Shown piece by piece: positions 9,060 through 16,879 of a DNA stretch of 64,000 nucleotides. Every line of letters begins with the position of its first letter. Within the stretch, counting starts at the first letter, position 1. The DNA is from a bacterium (GTDB lineage: Bacteria > Actinomycetota > Acidimicrobiia > Spongiisociales > Spongiisociaceae). Under the pieces are notes generated by a model. It had not been told where the DNA came from, did not search any database, and saw only the letters and a program-made list of their open reading frames with translations. Both the position numbers and the translations under genes were made by a program. The stretch covers positions 1 through 64,000 of the forward strand of contig JAPPGU010000029.1 in the NCBI GenBank assembly GCA_028821265.1, in the 5' to 3' direction.

Positions 9060-9854
9060 TCATCGGCTCAAACCTCGCTGAGGCTCTCGCGCCGGGGACT
9101 CGGTGGTCCTCGCGCCGGTGATGAAGGCCACCAGATCGTCCTGGGTCACCCGGCTGACGTCGGCTTCGGCCGTCTTGCGGCCCCGGCGCAGCACCACGGC
9201 GGTGTCGCACACCGCCGTCACCCGGTCCATGTTGTGGGTGATCAGGAGCACCGCCACGTTTGCATCCCGCAGCGTCCGGATCAGGTCCAGTACCCGGCGG
9301 GCCTGCTCGACGCCCAGCGCCGCGGCGGGCTCGTCCAGGAGAACGATCCGCTGGCCCCAGGCAACGGCCCTCCCGATTGCGATGGCCTGACGCTGACCAC
9401 CTGACAGGAGGCCGACCGGCTTGCGCAGCGACGGGAGCGCTATGCCGAGACGGGCCAGGGTCTCGCCGCACTCCTCTTGCATGCGCCTCTTGTGCAGCAG
9501 CCCCAGCCGTGATCCGAACCACCCGCCCCGCGTGTACTCCCGGTTCAGGAACAGGTTCTCGGCCACGTTCAGCGTGTCGATGAGCGACAGGTCCTGGTGG
9601 ACGGACTCGACGCCCAGCGAGCGGGCCACATCGGGAGACGAGATCCGATGCTCGGCCCCGTCGATGCTTATGGTCCCCGAGTCGGGCTGGTAGATCCCGG
9701 CCAGGCACTTCACGAGCGTTGACTTACCGGCCCCGTTGTCGCCGAGCAGTGCCGTCACCCGCCCCCGGTGAAGATCGAGAGACACGCCGTCCAGGGCCTG
9801 CACGGCGCGGAACGCCTTCGACAGGTTCCTGACCTCGAGGGCGGGAGCTGTCAT
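9060..9854 (-). CDS. Sugar-type ABC transporter ATP-binding protein, single domain
   Basis: A 264-residue ABC ATPase of the ribose/galactose importer class. Walker A GDNGAGKST lies at 38-46, the signature is LLSGGQRQAIAIGRA and Walker B is RIVLLDEPAAALG, with the His switch in LLITHNMD. Classical RbsA/MglA has two such domains in about 500 residues; this has one, so a homodimer is expected. ATG 9854 overlaps the stop of the upstream YhfX-like gene by ATGA; longer in-frame translations upstream run through that gene and are spurious. It is the last gene of the ROK-M20-binding protein-permease-YhfX-ATPase operon. Confidence 0.9.
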   Translation of the reverse strand: MTAPALEVRNLSKAFRAVQALDGVSLDLHRGRVTALLGDNGAGKSTLVKCLAGIYQPDSGTISIDGAEHRISSPDVARSLGVESVHQDLSLIDTLNVAENLFLNREYTRGGWFGSRLGLLHKRRMQEECGETLARLGIALPSLRKPVGLLSGGQRQAIAIGRAVAWGQRIVLLDEPAAALGVEQARRVLDLIRTLRDANVAVLLITHNMDRVTAVCDTAVVLRRGRKTAEADVSRVTQDDLVAFITGARTTESPAREPQRGLSR

Positions 9855-11062
9855 CCTTCCCTCGCCGGCATCGGGTCGCCCAGGGTGTTCCAGATGCCGG
9901 CCACCACCGGCGCAGCCGTCCGGGCGCCCGTCACTCCGACCACGGAAGCCCGTGTCACGAAGGCCTGAACCCGGAAGCCGCAGATCACCGTGTCTCCCTC
10001 CTCGACCGTGCGGGATGAGGGTGGATGGAGCCTCGCGTAGTAGTCGATGCCCGCCGGGTCGGGCATGTCGAGCGGCACCGGCTCGGTGGACGCGTCCTCG
10101 GGGGCGGCCGCCACCAGTGCCCGCGTGCCGTACGGGTCGAAGACCGGGTCTACGTAGAAACCACCGCCGAAGCACAGCGGAACGCCCTGGTGCAGGTGAG
10201 CCACCTCGGTGAGGTATAGGGCGGCGGGCTGTTCGGGGAGCTCCTCCACCGCGTGGAGCGGAGTCGACCCGGTCAGGCCGTGGCCGGGCTCAACCTGGGT
10301 GGCCCCGATGTCCGCCAGCAGATCGAGGACCGCGGTGGAGGTCGTGCCGGGTGCGTTGACCTCGATGCGTCCGCCGTCCCCGAGCGTGCCGGCTGCCACC
10401 TCCACCCCTCGGGCGAGGGTCTCCACGTTGGGAGTGGCGGACACCTTCCTGGTTTCCTTGTCGTAGAGGAGGGCGGGGAAGGTGGTGAGACCCGCGAACC
10501 TCAGCCCGGCGGTTCTGTTCAGGAAGGCGATGGCGGCCGGCAGCTCGTCGATGTGGAACCCACCTTCGTGCCCGGGGTAGAAGACGTCGCCCTCGTTCCA
10601 TATCCGGAGGAGCACGTCCTGGGTGCGCCCGAGCCTCGCAACCGCCCGGGAGGCCTCCGAAGCCTTGGTGCGGGAGAAGATGGTCCAGTATTCAGGAGCC
10701 ATGCCGGCCGCCTCACGGGTCTCTCCCCGCGCCATCTGGACGAGATGCCCCAGATTGCCCAGCGTGTGCCCGCCGGCCACGATGGGCCGGGCGCAGGCCA
10801 TGTCGACCGCCACGTAGCCGTCGGCGCCGCCCCGGGTTATCGCATCCAGCGCACCCCCGGCGCGGCCCAGCTGCTTGCTCATCGCATACACCGTGAGACC
10901 CCGGCGGTGCGCCTCGGTCGAGAAGTGGCGCGTGTTGGCCTCGATCGTGTCGAGATCCAGGACGTAGCTGTTGGCGGGGATGCTCCCCTCCTGGTGGAGC
11001 CGGATGGCCGCCTCTACGAAGGGCCGGTTACGCGTCAGAAGTGTCCTCAGGAACATCGTCAC
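9851..11062 (-). CDS. YhfX-like alanine-racemase-fold PLP protein
   Basis: A 403-residue protein with an alanine-racemase-type N-terminal PLP barrel. YVLDLDTIEANTRHF leads to YAMSKQLGR, where the Lys is the presumed PLP lysine, and VNAPGTTSTAVL and VEPGHGLTGSTPLH are phosphate- and active-site-type loops. The arrangement resembles E. coli YhfX, whose substrate is not firmly known. The start is GTG 11062 directly after the permease stop, or ATG 11056. Its position between the permease and ATPase of an importer implies that it processes the imported compound, for example by racemising or deaminating an amino acid or amino sugar derivative. That role is inference. Confidence 0.75.
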   Translation of the reverse strand: MTMFLRTLLTRNRPFVEAAIRLHQEGSIPANSYVLDLDTIEANTRHFSTEAHRRGLTVYAMSKQLGRAGGALDAITRGGADGYVAVDMACARPIVAGGHTLGNLGHLVQMARGETREAAGMAPEYWTIFSRTKASEASRAVARLGRTQDVLLRIWNEGDVFYPGHEGGFHIDELPAAIAFLNRTAGLRFAGLTTFPALLYDKETRKVSATPNVETLARGVEVAAGTLGDGGRIEVNAPGTTSTAVLDLLADIGATQVEPGHGLTGSTPLHAVEELPEQPAALYLTEVAHLHQGVPLCFGGGFYVDPVFDPYGTRALVAAAPEDASTEPVPLDMPDPAGIDYYARLHPPSSRTVEEGDTVICGFRVQAFVTRASVVGVTGARTAAPVVAGIWNTLGDPMPAREG

Positions 11063-12061
11063 TCAACTTTCTTGCGGTGCTCGCATGCTGAGCGCCACGG
11101 CGAGGATGATGATGACGCCGCGGGCGATCAGCTGGTCCGCCACCTCCAGCCCCATCAGGATCAGCCCGTTGTTGAGCATCGCCATGATGACCGCCCCGGT
11201 CACCGCCCCCGCGATCGAGGCGCGCCCCCCGAACAGGCTGGTGCCACCTATGACGACCGCCGCGATCACGGTCAGCAGGTCGTTCTCGCCCAGGTCGTGG
11301 CGGCCGATGGCCAGCCGTCCTGCCAGCAACACCCCCGCGAAGGCGGCGGCGGTGGCGCTCGCCACCAGCGCGCTGACCCTGATGCGGTCCGTGTTGAGCC
11401 CGGATGCGTTAGCCGACTCCCGGTTCGCCCCCGTGGCCAGGACGTGGCGGCCCCAGCGCAGGTGGTGTAGCGCGAAGTGGCCCAGCGCGAACACGATGAT
11501 CGTCCAGACGACCAGGGACGAGACCGGGCCCAACGAGCCGGCGCCGAACAGAGCCGAGAAGGTGTCGTCCCGGATCGGCATCGACTGGAGGTTGTTCACG
11601 TTGCGGGCGATGCCGCTGATGATGCCCAGCGTGCCCAGGGTGACCAGGAAGGAGGGAATCCGGACCTTGACGGTGATCAGACCGTTGAACAGGCCGACTA
11701 CGACCCCGGTGGCCACCGCCGCGGCGGCACCCGCCAGGAACCCGTGATCGCCCACCACCACCGCCGCCACCAGGGAGGAGAGCGCCACCGTGGACCCCAC
11801 CGACAGGTCGATCTCCGCGGACGCCAGGGCGAAGGCCATCCCCACCGCCATCACCGCGATGGGCGCAGCCTGGCGGCCGATGTTCAGCAGGTTGGAAGTG
11901 CTGAGAAACCCGTCGTCCCAAAGGAACAGAGCGAAGACGGCGAGGATCGAGACGAAGGCCAGGTACACGACGTACTGTCGAAACCCGCCATCGTCGCCTT
12001 GGCGCGCCCGTGACCGTATCGAGCCGGCGACGGCTCTAAGCGGTTTACCTACCGCCTTCAC
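11063..12061 (-). CDS. Sugar-type ABC transporter permease (RbsC family)
   Basis: A 332-residue inner-membrane permease with about eight to ten hydrophobic segments from residue 30 onward. The conserved segment ALASAEIDLSVGSTVAL (family: GGIDLSVGS) and the GTSLFGGRASIAG loop identify the RbsC/BPD_transp_2 family. The N-terminus is cytoplasmic and basic. It starts 37 bases after the binding-protein gene and is followed directly by the YhfX-like gene. With the binding lipoprotein (12099-13271) and the ATPase (9060-9854) it completes a one-permease, one-ATPase importer. Confidence 0.92.
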   Translation of the reverse strand: MKAVGKPLRAVAGSIRSRARQGDDGGFRQYVVYLAFVSILAVFALFLWDDGFLSTSNLLNIGRQAAPIAVMAVGMAFALASAEIDLSVGSTVALSSLVAAVVVGDHGFLAGAAAAVATGVVVGLFNGLITVKVRIPSFLVTLGTLGIISGIARNVNNLQSMPIRDDTFSALFGAGSLGPVSSLVVWTIIVFALGHFALHHLRWGRHVLATGANRESANASGLNTDRIRVSALVASATAAAFAGVLLAGRLAIGRHDLGENDLLTVIAAVVIGGTSLFGGRASIAGAVTGAVIMAMLNNGLILMGLEVADQLIARGVIIILAVALSMRAPQES

Positions 12062-12098
12062 TTCGGGCAGTTCCTTCGGACACTCGGACGGCTACAGC

Positions 12099-13271
12099 CT
12101 ATCCGCCGAGGGCTTGCATGACTTCGGTTGGTGGGTCGGTCGCTAAGGATTGGCGGTAGGCGTCGACGATGTTGTCGGCGGTGACCTTGATGGCGGGAAC
12201 CACCACGAAAGGAGGCGCCGGCTTGCCGACCAGGCCGTAGGCGCCCTCAAGAGCCATGGTTCGGCCCAGGGCATAGGCCTCATCAGCAGCGATACCAACG
12301 ATGTTGCCGCCCTCCACCAGATCCAACGACACGTTCGTGTCCAGGTCCAGGGTCACGACCGCCACATCGGAAGCACCGGCCGCCCGCAAAGCCGCCAAGA
12401 CCCCATCAGCAGGACCAGCCGACCACGGCGCATAGATGCCATTGAGGTCAGGATTGCGAGTCAACAACGACGCCGCGATCTCCTCAGCAGCCGCCGGATC
12501 CGCCAAACCCTGCTCATCCACGATCTCGATACCCGGATAAGCAGCCTCGATCCAGGCCTTGAAAGCCTGATCCCGCTGATTCGTCACGTAATAGGCAGCA
12601 TCATGGAAGATGAAACCCACCTTGCCCTGACCACCCAACGCATCAGCCAACAGATCAGCAGCAGCAATACCCATCGCCGCCAGATCATCGGTCACCACCC
12701 CGACATAGTCAGTCCCATGAACGTACCCCTCGGGCACATTGCTCAAGAACACCAACTGCACACCCGCATCAACAGCAGGACGGAACGCTTCCGCACCCGA
12801 CACCGGATCGAGAACCAAACTGATAATGATGTCAGGATTCTGAGCCATTACCGTCTCGACATCATTCGCCTGCTGCGCCGCGTCGAACTGCGCGTTCGTC
12901 TCAGCAATCACCTCGATACCCAACTCGGCGAACGCGTCCCGAGCGCCCTGACTCACCGCATCAGTGAACGCACCAGCGGTATGCCACAACAACGCAGCCG
13001 TATAACCACCCGCCTTCACCCGATCGATCTCATCAGCAGAAAGCGCAATCTCACCCGACGGAGTAGCCACCTCACCCCCCGGCCCCCGAGTCACAGGCGC
13101 CACCGGCGCCGCAGGCGCCTCGGTGGTGGCAGGGGCCTGGGTAGTGGCTGCCCTGGTGGTCGTGGTTTCCTCGGCAACGTCACCACTGCCGCAGGCCGCG
13201 GCCAGCAGGCCGAGCACCGCCATCGTGGCAAGGAACGTCCGCCGCTTCGATGTCCTTGTTCTTTTCTTCAT
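12099..13271 (-). CDS. Sugar-type ABC transporter substrate-binding lipoprotein
   Basis: A 390-residue periplasmic-binding-protein-like lipoprotein. Residues 1-26 are a basic signal peptide ending in the lipobox LLAAAC; a Thr/Ala/Pro-rich linker follows to about residue 70. The remainder has the type 1 sugar-binding fold (VMAQNPDIIISLVLDPV, GVQLVFLSN, NGIYAPWSAGPADGVLAALRAAG). ATG 13271 is supported by GGAGGAAC upstream and overlaps the M20 stop. Much of the gene uses T- and G-ending codons (GCT, TTG, CCT, GAT) where neighbours prefer GCC, CTG, CCG and GAC, hinting at a different origin or selection. Ligand unknown. Confidence 0.9.
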   Translation of the reverse strand: MKKRTRTSKRRTFLATMAVLGLLAAACGSGDVAEETTTTRAATTQAPATTEAPAAPVAPVTRGPGGEVATPSGEIALSADEIDRVKAGGYTAALLWHTAGAFTDAVSQGARDAFAELGIEVIAETNAQFDAAQQANDVETVMAQNPDIIISLVLDPVSGAEAFRPAVDAGVQLVFLSNVPEGYVHGTDYVGVVTDDLAAMGIAAADLLADALGGQGKVGFIFHDAAYYVTNQRDQAFKAWIEAAYPGIEIVDEQGLADPAAAEEIAASLLTRNPDLNGIYAPWSAGPADGVLAALRAAGASDVAVVTLDLDTNVSLDLVEGGNIVGIAADEAYALGRTMALEGAYGLVGKPAPPFVVVPAIKVTADNIVDAYRQSLATDPPTEVMQALGG

Positions 13272-14554
13272 TGTTCCTCCTCTGGCCGCCCGTTCCCTGC
13301 TTGATCCACGCCACACCACGACGCCACGAAGTGGGCCAGGGTGCGAGTAGTGGAGACCAACTCCGGGATCGGGAGCCGTTCGAATGGGGTATGACAGGTC
13401 GCTATGTCTCCGGGAGCGAAGTACACGCCGGGGATCCCGGCCCCCCGGAGCAGTGGCTTCTCGGACCAGTAGGGAGCGCCTTCGATCCGGGCGCGTCCTC
13501 CGGTCGTGTGCTCGATCGAGTCAATCAACGAGCGGACGCCCGGATGGTCCGGCGGGACCTCGTCGGGTGTTCCGCCCATCGGGTGATCCCGGGAGGCGGA
13601 GAAGACCACCTCGGCCGATACGCCGTGGCCCTCCGCCACCTTCGCCGCTATGTCCCGCAACGCGTCAGCCTGGTGATCGAGGTCATCGCCGGGGAGCAGC
13701 TTCTGGATGAGGGACAACCGGAAGTCGCCCGGAACCGCGATGTTGCCCCCGGACTCGACGTGGGTAACCAGCAGGAAGCGCTCACCGAGGAGGTCATGGG
13801 CCTCCCCGACGCCCAGGGTCTCGTTCCGGTCCCATAGCTCGCCGAGCAGCGCGTGGCCGGCTCGCAGCGCATCCACTCCCGACTCGGGGGTACCGAAGTA
13901 GGCCGACTTGCCGGCCAGGGTGATGTCGGCGATCAAGAAACCCATCTGGGCGGTGTAGATCGCACCGGTGGTCGGTTCCGTGTAGATGGCGAAGTCGGGC
14001 GCCTGGCCGGGACCGTCGAAGAGGTGCGAGACGGCCGCGCGCATGCCCGCCGACAGCCCGCTGCCGGGCTGACCGGACTCCTCATCACAGACGAGCAGCC
14101 CGGTGAGGCTGCCGGCCACGCGGTAGCCGGCCCGGTCGACTGCTCTGACCGCCTCGATGATCGAGCAGACTCCCGCCTTCTGGTCGGTGACGCCGCGGGC
14201 CCATATCTCGCCGTCGATGATGTTCCCTGCGAAGGGGTCGGCCCGGTCGGTTCCCTCCCACTCCCGCGTCCAGTCGTCCGCATGCACGGTGTCGAGATGC
14301 CCGGCCAGGACCAGGGATCGTCCTGCTGCACGACCCGCCTCGGCGTAGACGTTGGGCCGTCCCGGCTCCGCCTCTACCAGACGCACCCGATCCCAGGGAC
14401 CCTCCTCCATCCGGCTCCCGACCCATTCGGCGAAGGCCTTCTCATGGGGAGTGACGCTGGGGATCCGTACAGCCTCCAGAACCAGCCCTACCAGTTCCTC
14501 CTCGTCGACAGCGGCGGCGATCTCGTCAGCAGGTGACCTCACGTTCGCCATCAT
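13268..14554 (-). CDS. M20-family metallohydrolase (ArgE/DapE/CPG2-like)
   Basis: A 428-residue amidohydrolase of the M20 family, which removes acyl groups from amino acids or cleaves peptides with two zinc ions. Visible elements are the LAGHLDTVHADD block (His and Asp ligands), GVTDQKAGV with the bridging Asp, CDEESGQPGSG with the catalytic Glu-Glu pair, and IYTEPT. The lid domain follows, with the late ligand in GDIATCHTPFE. ATG 14554 overlaps the ROK stop and the gene's own stop overlaps the binding-protein ATG, so translation is coupled on both sides. It probably deacylates the compound brought in by the linked importer. An N-acyl amino acid or N-acyl amino sugar derivative fits, without direct proof. 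Confidence 0.85.
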   Translation of the reverse strand: MMANVRSPADEIAAAVDEEELVGLVLEAVRIPSVTPHEKAFAEWVGSRMEEGPWDRVRLVEAEPGRPNVYAEAGRAAGRSLVLAGHLDTVHADDWTREWEGTDRADPFAGNIIDGEIWARGVTDQKAGVCSIIEAVRAVDRAGYRVAGSLTGLLVCDEESGQPGSGLSAGMRAAVSHLFDGPGQAPDFAIYTEPTTGAIYTAQMGFLIADITLAGKSAYFGTPESGVDALRAGHALLGELWDRNETLGVGEAHDLLGERFLLVTHVESGGNIAVPGDFRLSLIQKLLPGDDLDHQADALRDIAAKVAEGHGVSAEVVFSASRDHPMGGTPDEVPPDHPGVRSLIDSIEHTTGGRARIEGAPYWSEKPLLRGAGIPGVYFAPGDIATCHTPFERLPIPELVSTTRTLAHFVASWCGVDQAGNGRPEEEQ

Positions 14555-15741
14555 CGGCCCAACCGGCCCCGCACGAAGGTGGTCCTTACCGAGGCCCGAG
14601 CGGTTGAGATCGCTCCCATGAAGGCAGCCCTGCTCCCCAGCGCGGAAGCGACCAGCTCGGGCGTCTCGTCCAGGCAATGCTCCAGCCTGGAGCGCACCGC
14701 ATCGACGAATATGGGATTGGAGCCCACTCCGCCCCCGAAGACGACTCGGGCCGGATCGCTGAACCAACTGAGCCAGGCCACGGCGGATGCCATCGCCTCG
14801 GCGGCGATGCCGAGGGCCTCAGACGCGGCTTCGTCACCTGAGGACGCCGCGAGGAGGATTTCCGAGACCTCGGCATCGCGCGCGAGGCGGGAGGGGAAGT
14901 CGTTATCTACTGCATGGCGGAACCGCTTGCGAATGGCCGGAGCGGAAGCCAGATCCTCCAGCGTCAGACGTCCCGCCCGGTCGTCAGCCACACCGGACAT
15001 GTCGATCGACCCGAGTTCTCCGGCGGCTCCGTGTCCCCCCCGGTACAGCTTCCCGTCCATCACCAGGCCGGCGCCGATCCCGGTGCCGACCGAGATGGCG
15101 ACGAAGTCGAGCCCACCGCGGTCGTCCATCGCCTCCGCCTCCGCCACCGCGGCCAGGTTCACGTCGTTCTCGATCGTGACCGGCACACCGAGCCGTTCGG
15201 AGAGTTCCTCCCGGATCGGGAGATCGGCGAACCCCGGGAGGTTGGGGGACATCTCCACCCGGTCCGGCCGCGGGCGGTAGACGCCGGGCACGCCCACACA
15301 GCCGGACTCCAACAGGCGGCCCTTGCCGAGGTTCGCAAGGAGCCGCCTTGTGGAACCCACGACGGCGTCCACCGCGGCCCGGGCATGGGAGGCGGTCTCG
15401 ATACGGTCCTCCGCCAGTACCCGCCCGAGCAAATCGGCCACACCCACGATTACCTTGGTGGCGCCCATATCCACTCCCACCACCAGCGCCGCGTCCGGAA
15501 CCAGCGCGTAGGGCGCGGCAGGGCGTCCGATCCGGCCCGGGGAAGTCTCGGGTGGGATGAGGCTCACCACGCCGGCGTCCTCGAGGTCGGACACCAGAGC
15601 GGACACGGTCGGCTTCGACAAGCCCGTCCGGCGGGCCAGGGTGGCGCGAGAGATCGGGAACGGCGCAGCCTCCATGAACTCGTCGAAGACCGCCTGACCG
15701 TTGCGGAGGCGAAGTGCCCAGGAGCCGGATCCGTCTATCAC
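14551..15741 (-). CDS. ROK-family transcriptional regulator
   Basis: A 396-residue repressor with an N-terminal winged helix-turn-helix (about residues 14-75; LARRTGLSKPTVSALVSDLEDAGVV) and a ROK sugar-kinase-like domain (VVGVDMGATKVIVGVADL, IENDVNLAAVAEA, ISVGTGIGAGLV, GGHGAAGELG). The usual CxCGxxGCxE zinc motif is absent: after GELG the text reads SIDMSGVADDRAGRLTLEDLAS, without Cys. I chose GTG 15741 because GAGGAG lies 8 bases upstream; an in-frame start at 15819 would add 26 residues of low similarity. As first gene of a six-gene overlapped operon, and with a XylR-like half-site in the promoter at 15934, it likely autoregulates the operon. Confidence 0.85.
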   Translation of the reverse strand: MIDGSGSWALRLRNGQAVFDEFMEAAPFPISRATLARRTGLSKPTVSALVSDLEDAGVVSLIPPETSPGRIGRPAAPYALVPDAALVVGVDMGATKVIVGVADLLGRVLAEDRIETASHARAAVDAVVGSTRRLLANLGKGRLLESGCVGVPGVYRPRPDRVEMSPNLPGFADLPIREELSERLGVPVTIENDVNLAAVAEAEAMDDRGGLDFVAISVGTGIGAGLVMDGKLYRGGHGAAGELGSIDMSGVADDRAGRLTLEDLASAPAIRKRFRHAVDNDFPSRLARDAEVSEILLAASSGDEAASEALGIAAEAMASAVAWLSWFSDPARVVFGGGVGSNPIFVDAVRSRLEHCLDETPELVASALGSRAAFMGAISTARASVRTTFVRGRLGR

Positions 15742-16110
15742 GTCTCGCGCTCCTCGAGGTGTCGGAAGTGGGCGTCGCGCCGCGCCGGTGACCGCCTGTC
15801 CCGGAAACCCGATACACACCGGTAGCCGCAGGTGCCGGACGTCATCCCATCCTCGTGATCCGTTGACGGCAATCCATGCGGCCTGGCGACCGGGTGGATG
15901 TTGCCGACTCGCCTTATTGTCACCCTCTTCGAGTTAGTTTGTCAAGTTACTTTACTAATTATTTCGCCGGAGAAGGGCACACCGGTTAGGGCTGGAGGAC
16001 CCCCGAAGCCGGTCGAGCGGTGCGGAGACGCGGCGAGGGGTGCCGAATGTTCGGTCAGAGGTGCGCTGGAGCCGCCGGGGTGTTGGAAACGCGGGCTGCC
16101 GGCCTTGCTT
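15742..16110. other. Upstream region of the ROK operon
   Basis: This 369-base stretch holds no gene that I can support. Its only striking feature is the AT-rich block at about 15912-15962, annotated separately as promoter and operator. The part from 15965 to 16110 is GC-rich and featureless, apart from being downstream of the racemase-family stop. Confidence 0.6.
15909..15958 (-). promoter_or_regulatory. Promoter with overlapping ROK/XylR-like operator
   Basis: On the minus strand a perfect TTGACA (-35) lies at 15945-15940 and a GACAAT-like -10 at 15921-15916, 18 bases apart. The -35 sits inside an imperfect inverted repeat at 15934-15958 whose outer arms are TTAGT and ACTAA. The left arm, TTAGTTTGT, matches the half-site known for XylR of the ROK family. 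A ROK repressor bound here would block RNA polymerase. The assignment to the ROK gene at 14551-15741 is inference from position. Confidence 0.6.
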
Positions 16111-16788
16111 CTACCGGAGAGGCGAATCCGTTCCGGTTTCCGGAGATGCATCCCGGAGAGCTGAGGCGGCGAGGGTGAGCGCCGCCAGGCATGGCTCGAT
16201 GACCGGCATCCCGAGGTCGCTCTGGAGCCGGGTGCGGAGGTGGGTCATACCGGTGCATCCCAGCACCACAGCCTCCGCGCCGGCCTCTGCCAGCTTCCGC
16301 CCGGTTACGAGCACGTCCTGGTAGGCATCCTCGCTCTCGAGATCCAGCACTCCCCTGCCTGTGGCGATGTCGGCCACGATCCGCGCCGACACGCCGATGC
16401 GGTCCCAGTAGCGGTAGTGGCGCGGTATGGCGATGTCGAGGGCGGAGATGATTCCGACCCTACGTCCTCGAGACATGGCGGCGAGTACAGCCGACTCGGC
16501 GATTCCGAACACCGGCGCCTCCAGCGCGTTCCTCAACTCGGCGACCCCCGGATCCGAGAAGCACGCCACTACGTAGGCATCGGCGGGATGGGCCAGGGCG
16601 GTCTCAACCATGGGGCCGACCGCGGCGGCCACGTCCTCGTCCGACTCGATGGCCGCGGGACCGCCGCGGCAGGTGACCACCTCCACCTCGACTCCCATGT
16701 CGTGAGCAAGGGCACTCACGGCATCCTCGATCTGTAGGGAGATGTTCTCCGAGTTGTTCGGGTTGACCACGCAGACAGTTCCGATCAC
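16111..16788 (-). CDS. Aspartate/glutamate/hydantoin racemase family protein
   Basis: A 225-residue cofactor-independent racemase-fold protein. The two expected catalytic cysteines appear in VVACFSDPG (about residue 75) and VVLGCTGM (about residue 180), and VCVVNPNNSENISLQI is the family N-terminus. Length and the ACFSDPG motif favour the hydantoin racemase/Asp-Glu racemase branch over MurI. The start is GTG 16788. It sits 91 bases downstream of the DAO-family gene, on the same strand. Given the hydantoinase-like gene at 39623, a hydantoin racemase is attractive, but the two genes are 23 kb apart. Confidence 0.82.
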   Translation of the reverse strand: MIGTVCVVNPNNSENISLQIEDAVSALAHDMGVEVEVVTCRGGPAAIESDEDVAAAVGPMVETALAHPADAYVVACFSDPGVAELRNALEAPVFGIAESAVLAAMSRGRRVGIISALDIAIPRHYRYWDRIGVSARIVADIATGRGVLDLESEDAYQDVLVTGRKLAEAGAEAVVLGCTGMTHLRTRLQSDLGMPVIEPCLAALTLAASALRDASPETGTDSPLR

Positions 16789-16879
16789 GGGGACACACTA
16801 CCGCTCCACACCATCATGACTCCTAGGACCCGCATCGGGCCCCGACGGAGTCCGCACCGGGAACCCCGGGCGATCGATG

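Noticed and set aside
12150-13304. Plus-strand open frame of 384 codons opposite the sugar-binding lipoprotein
   Set aside because: The minus strand has a lipobox, a ribosome site and fold motifs. The unusual codon use of that gene simply removes stops on the other strand.
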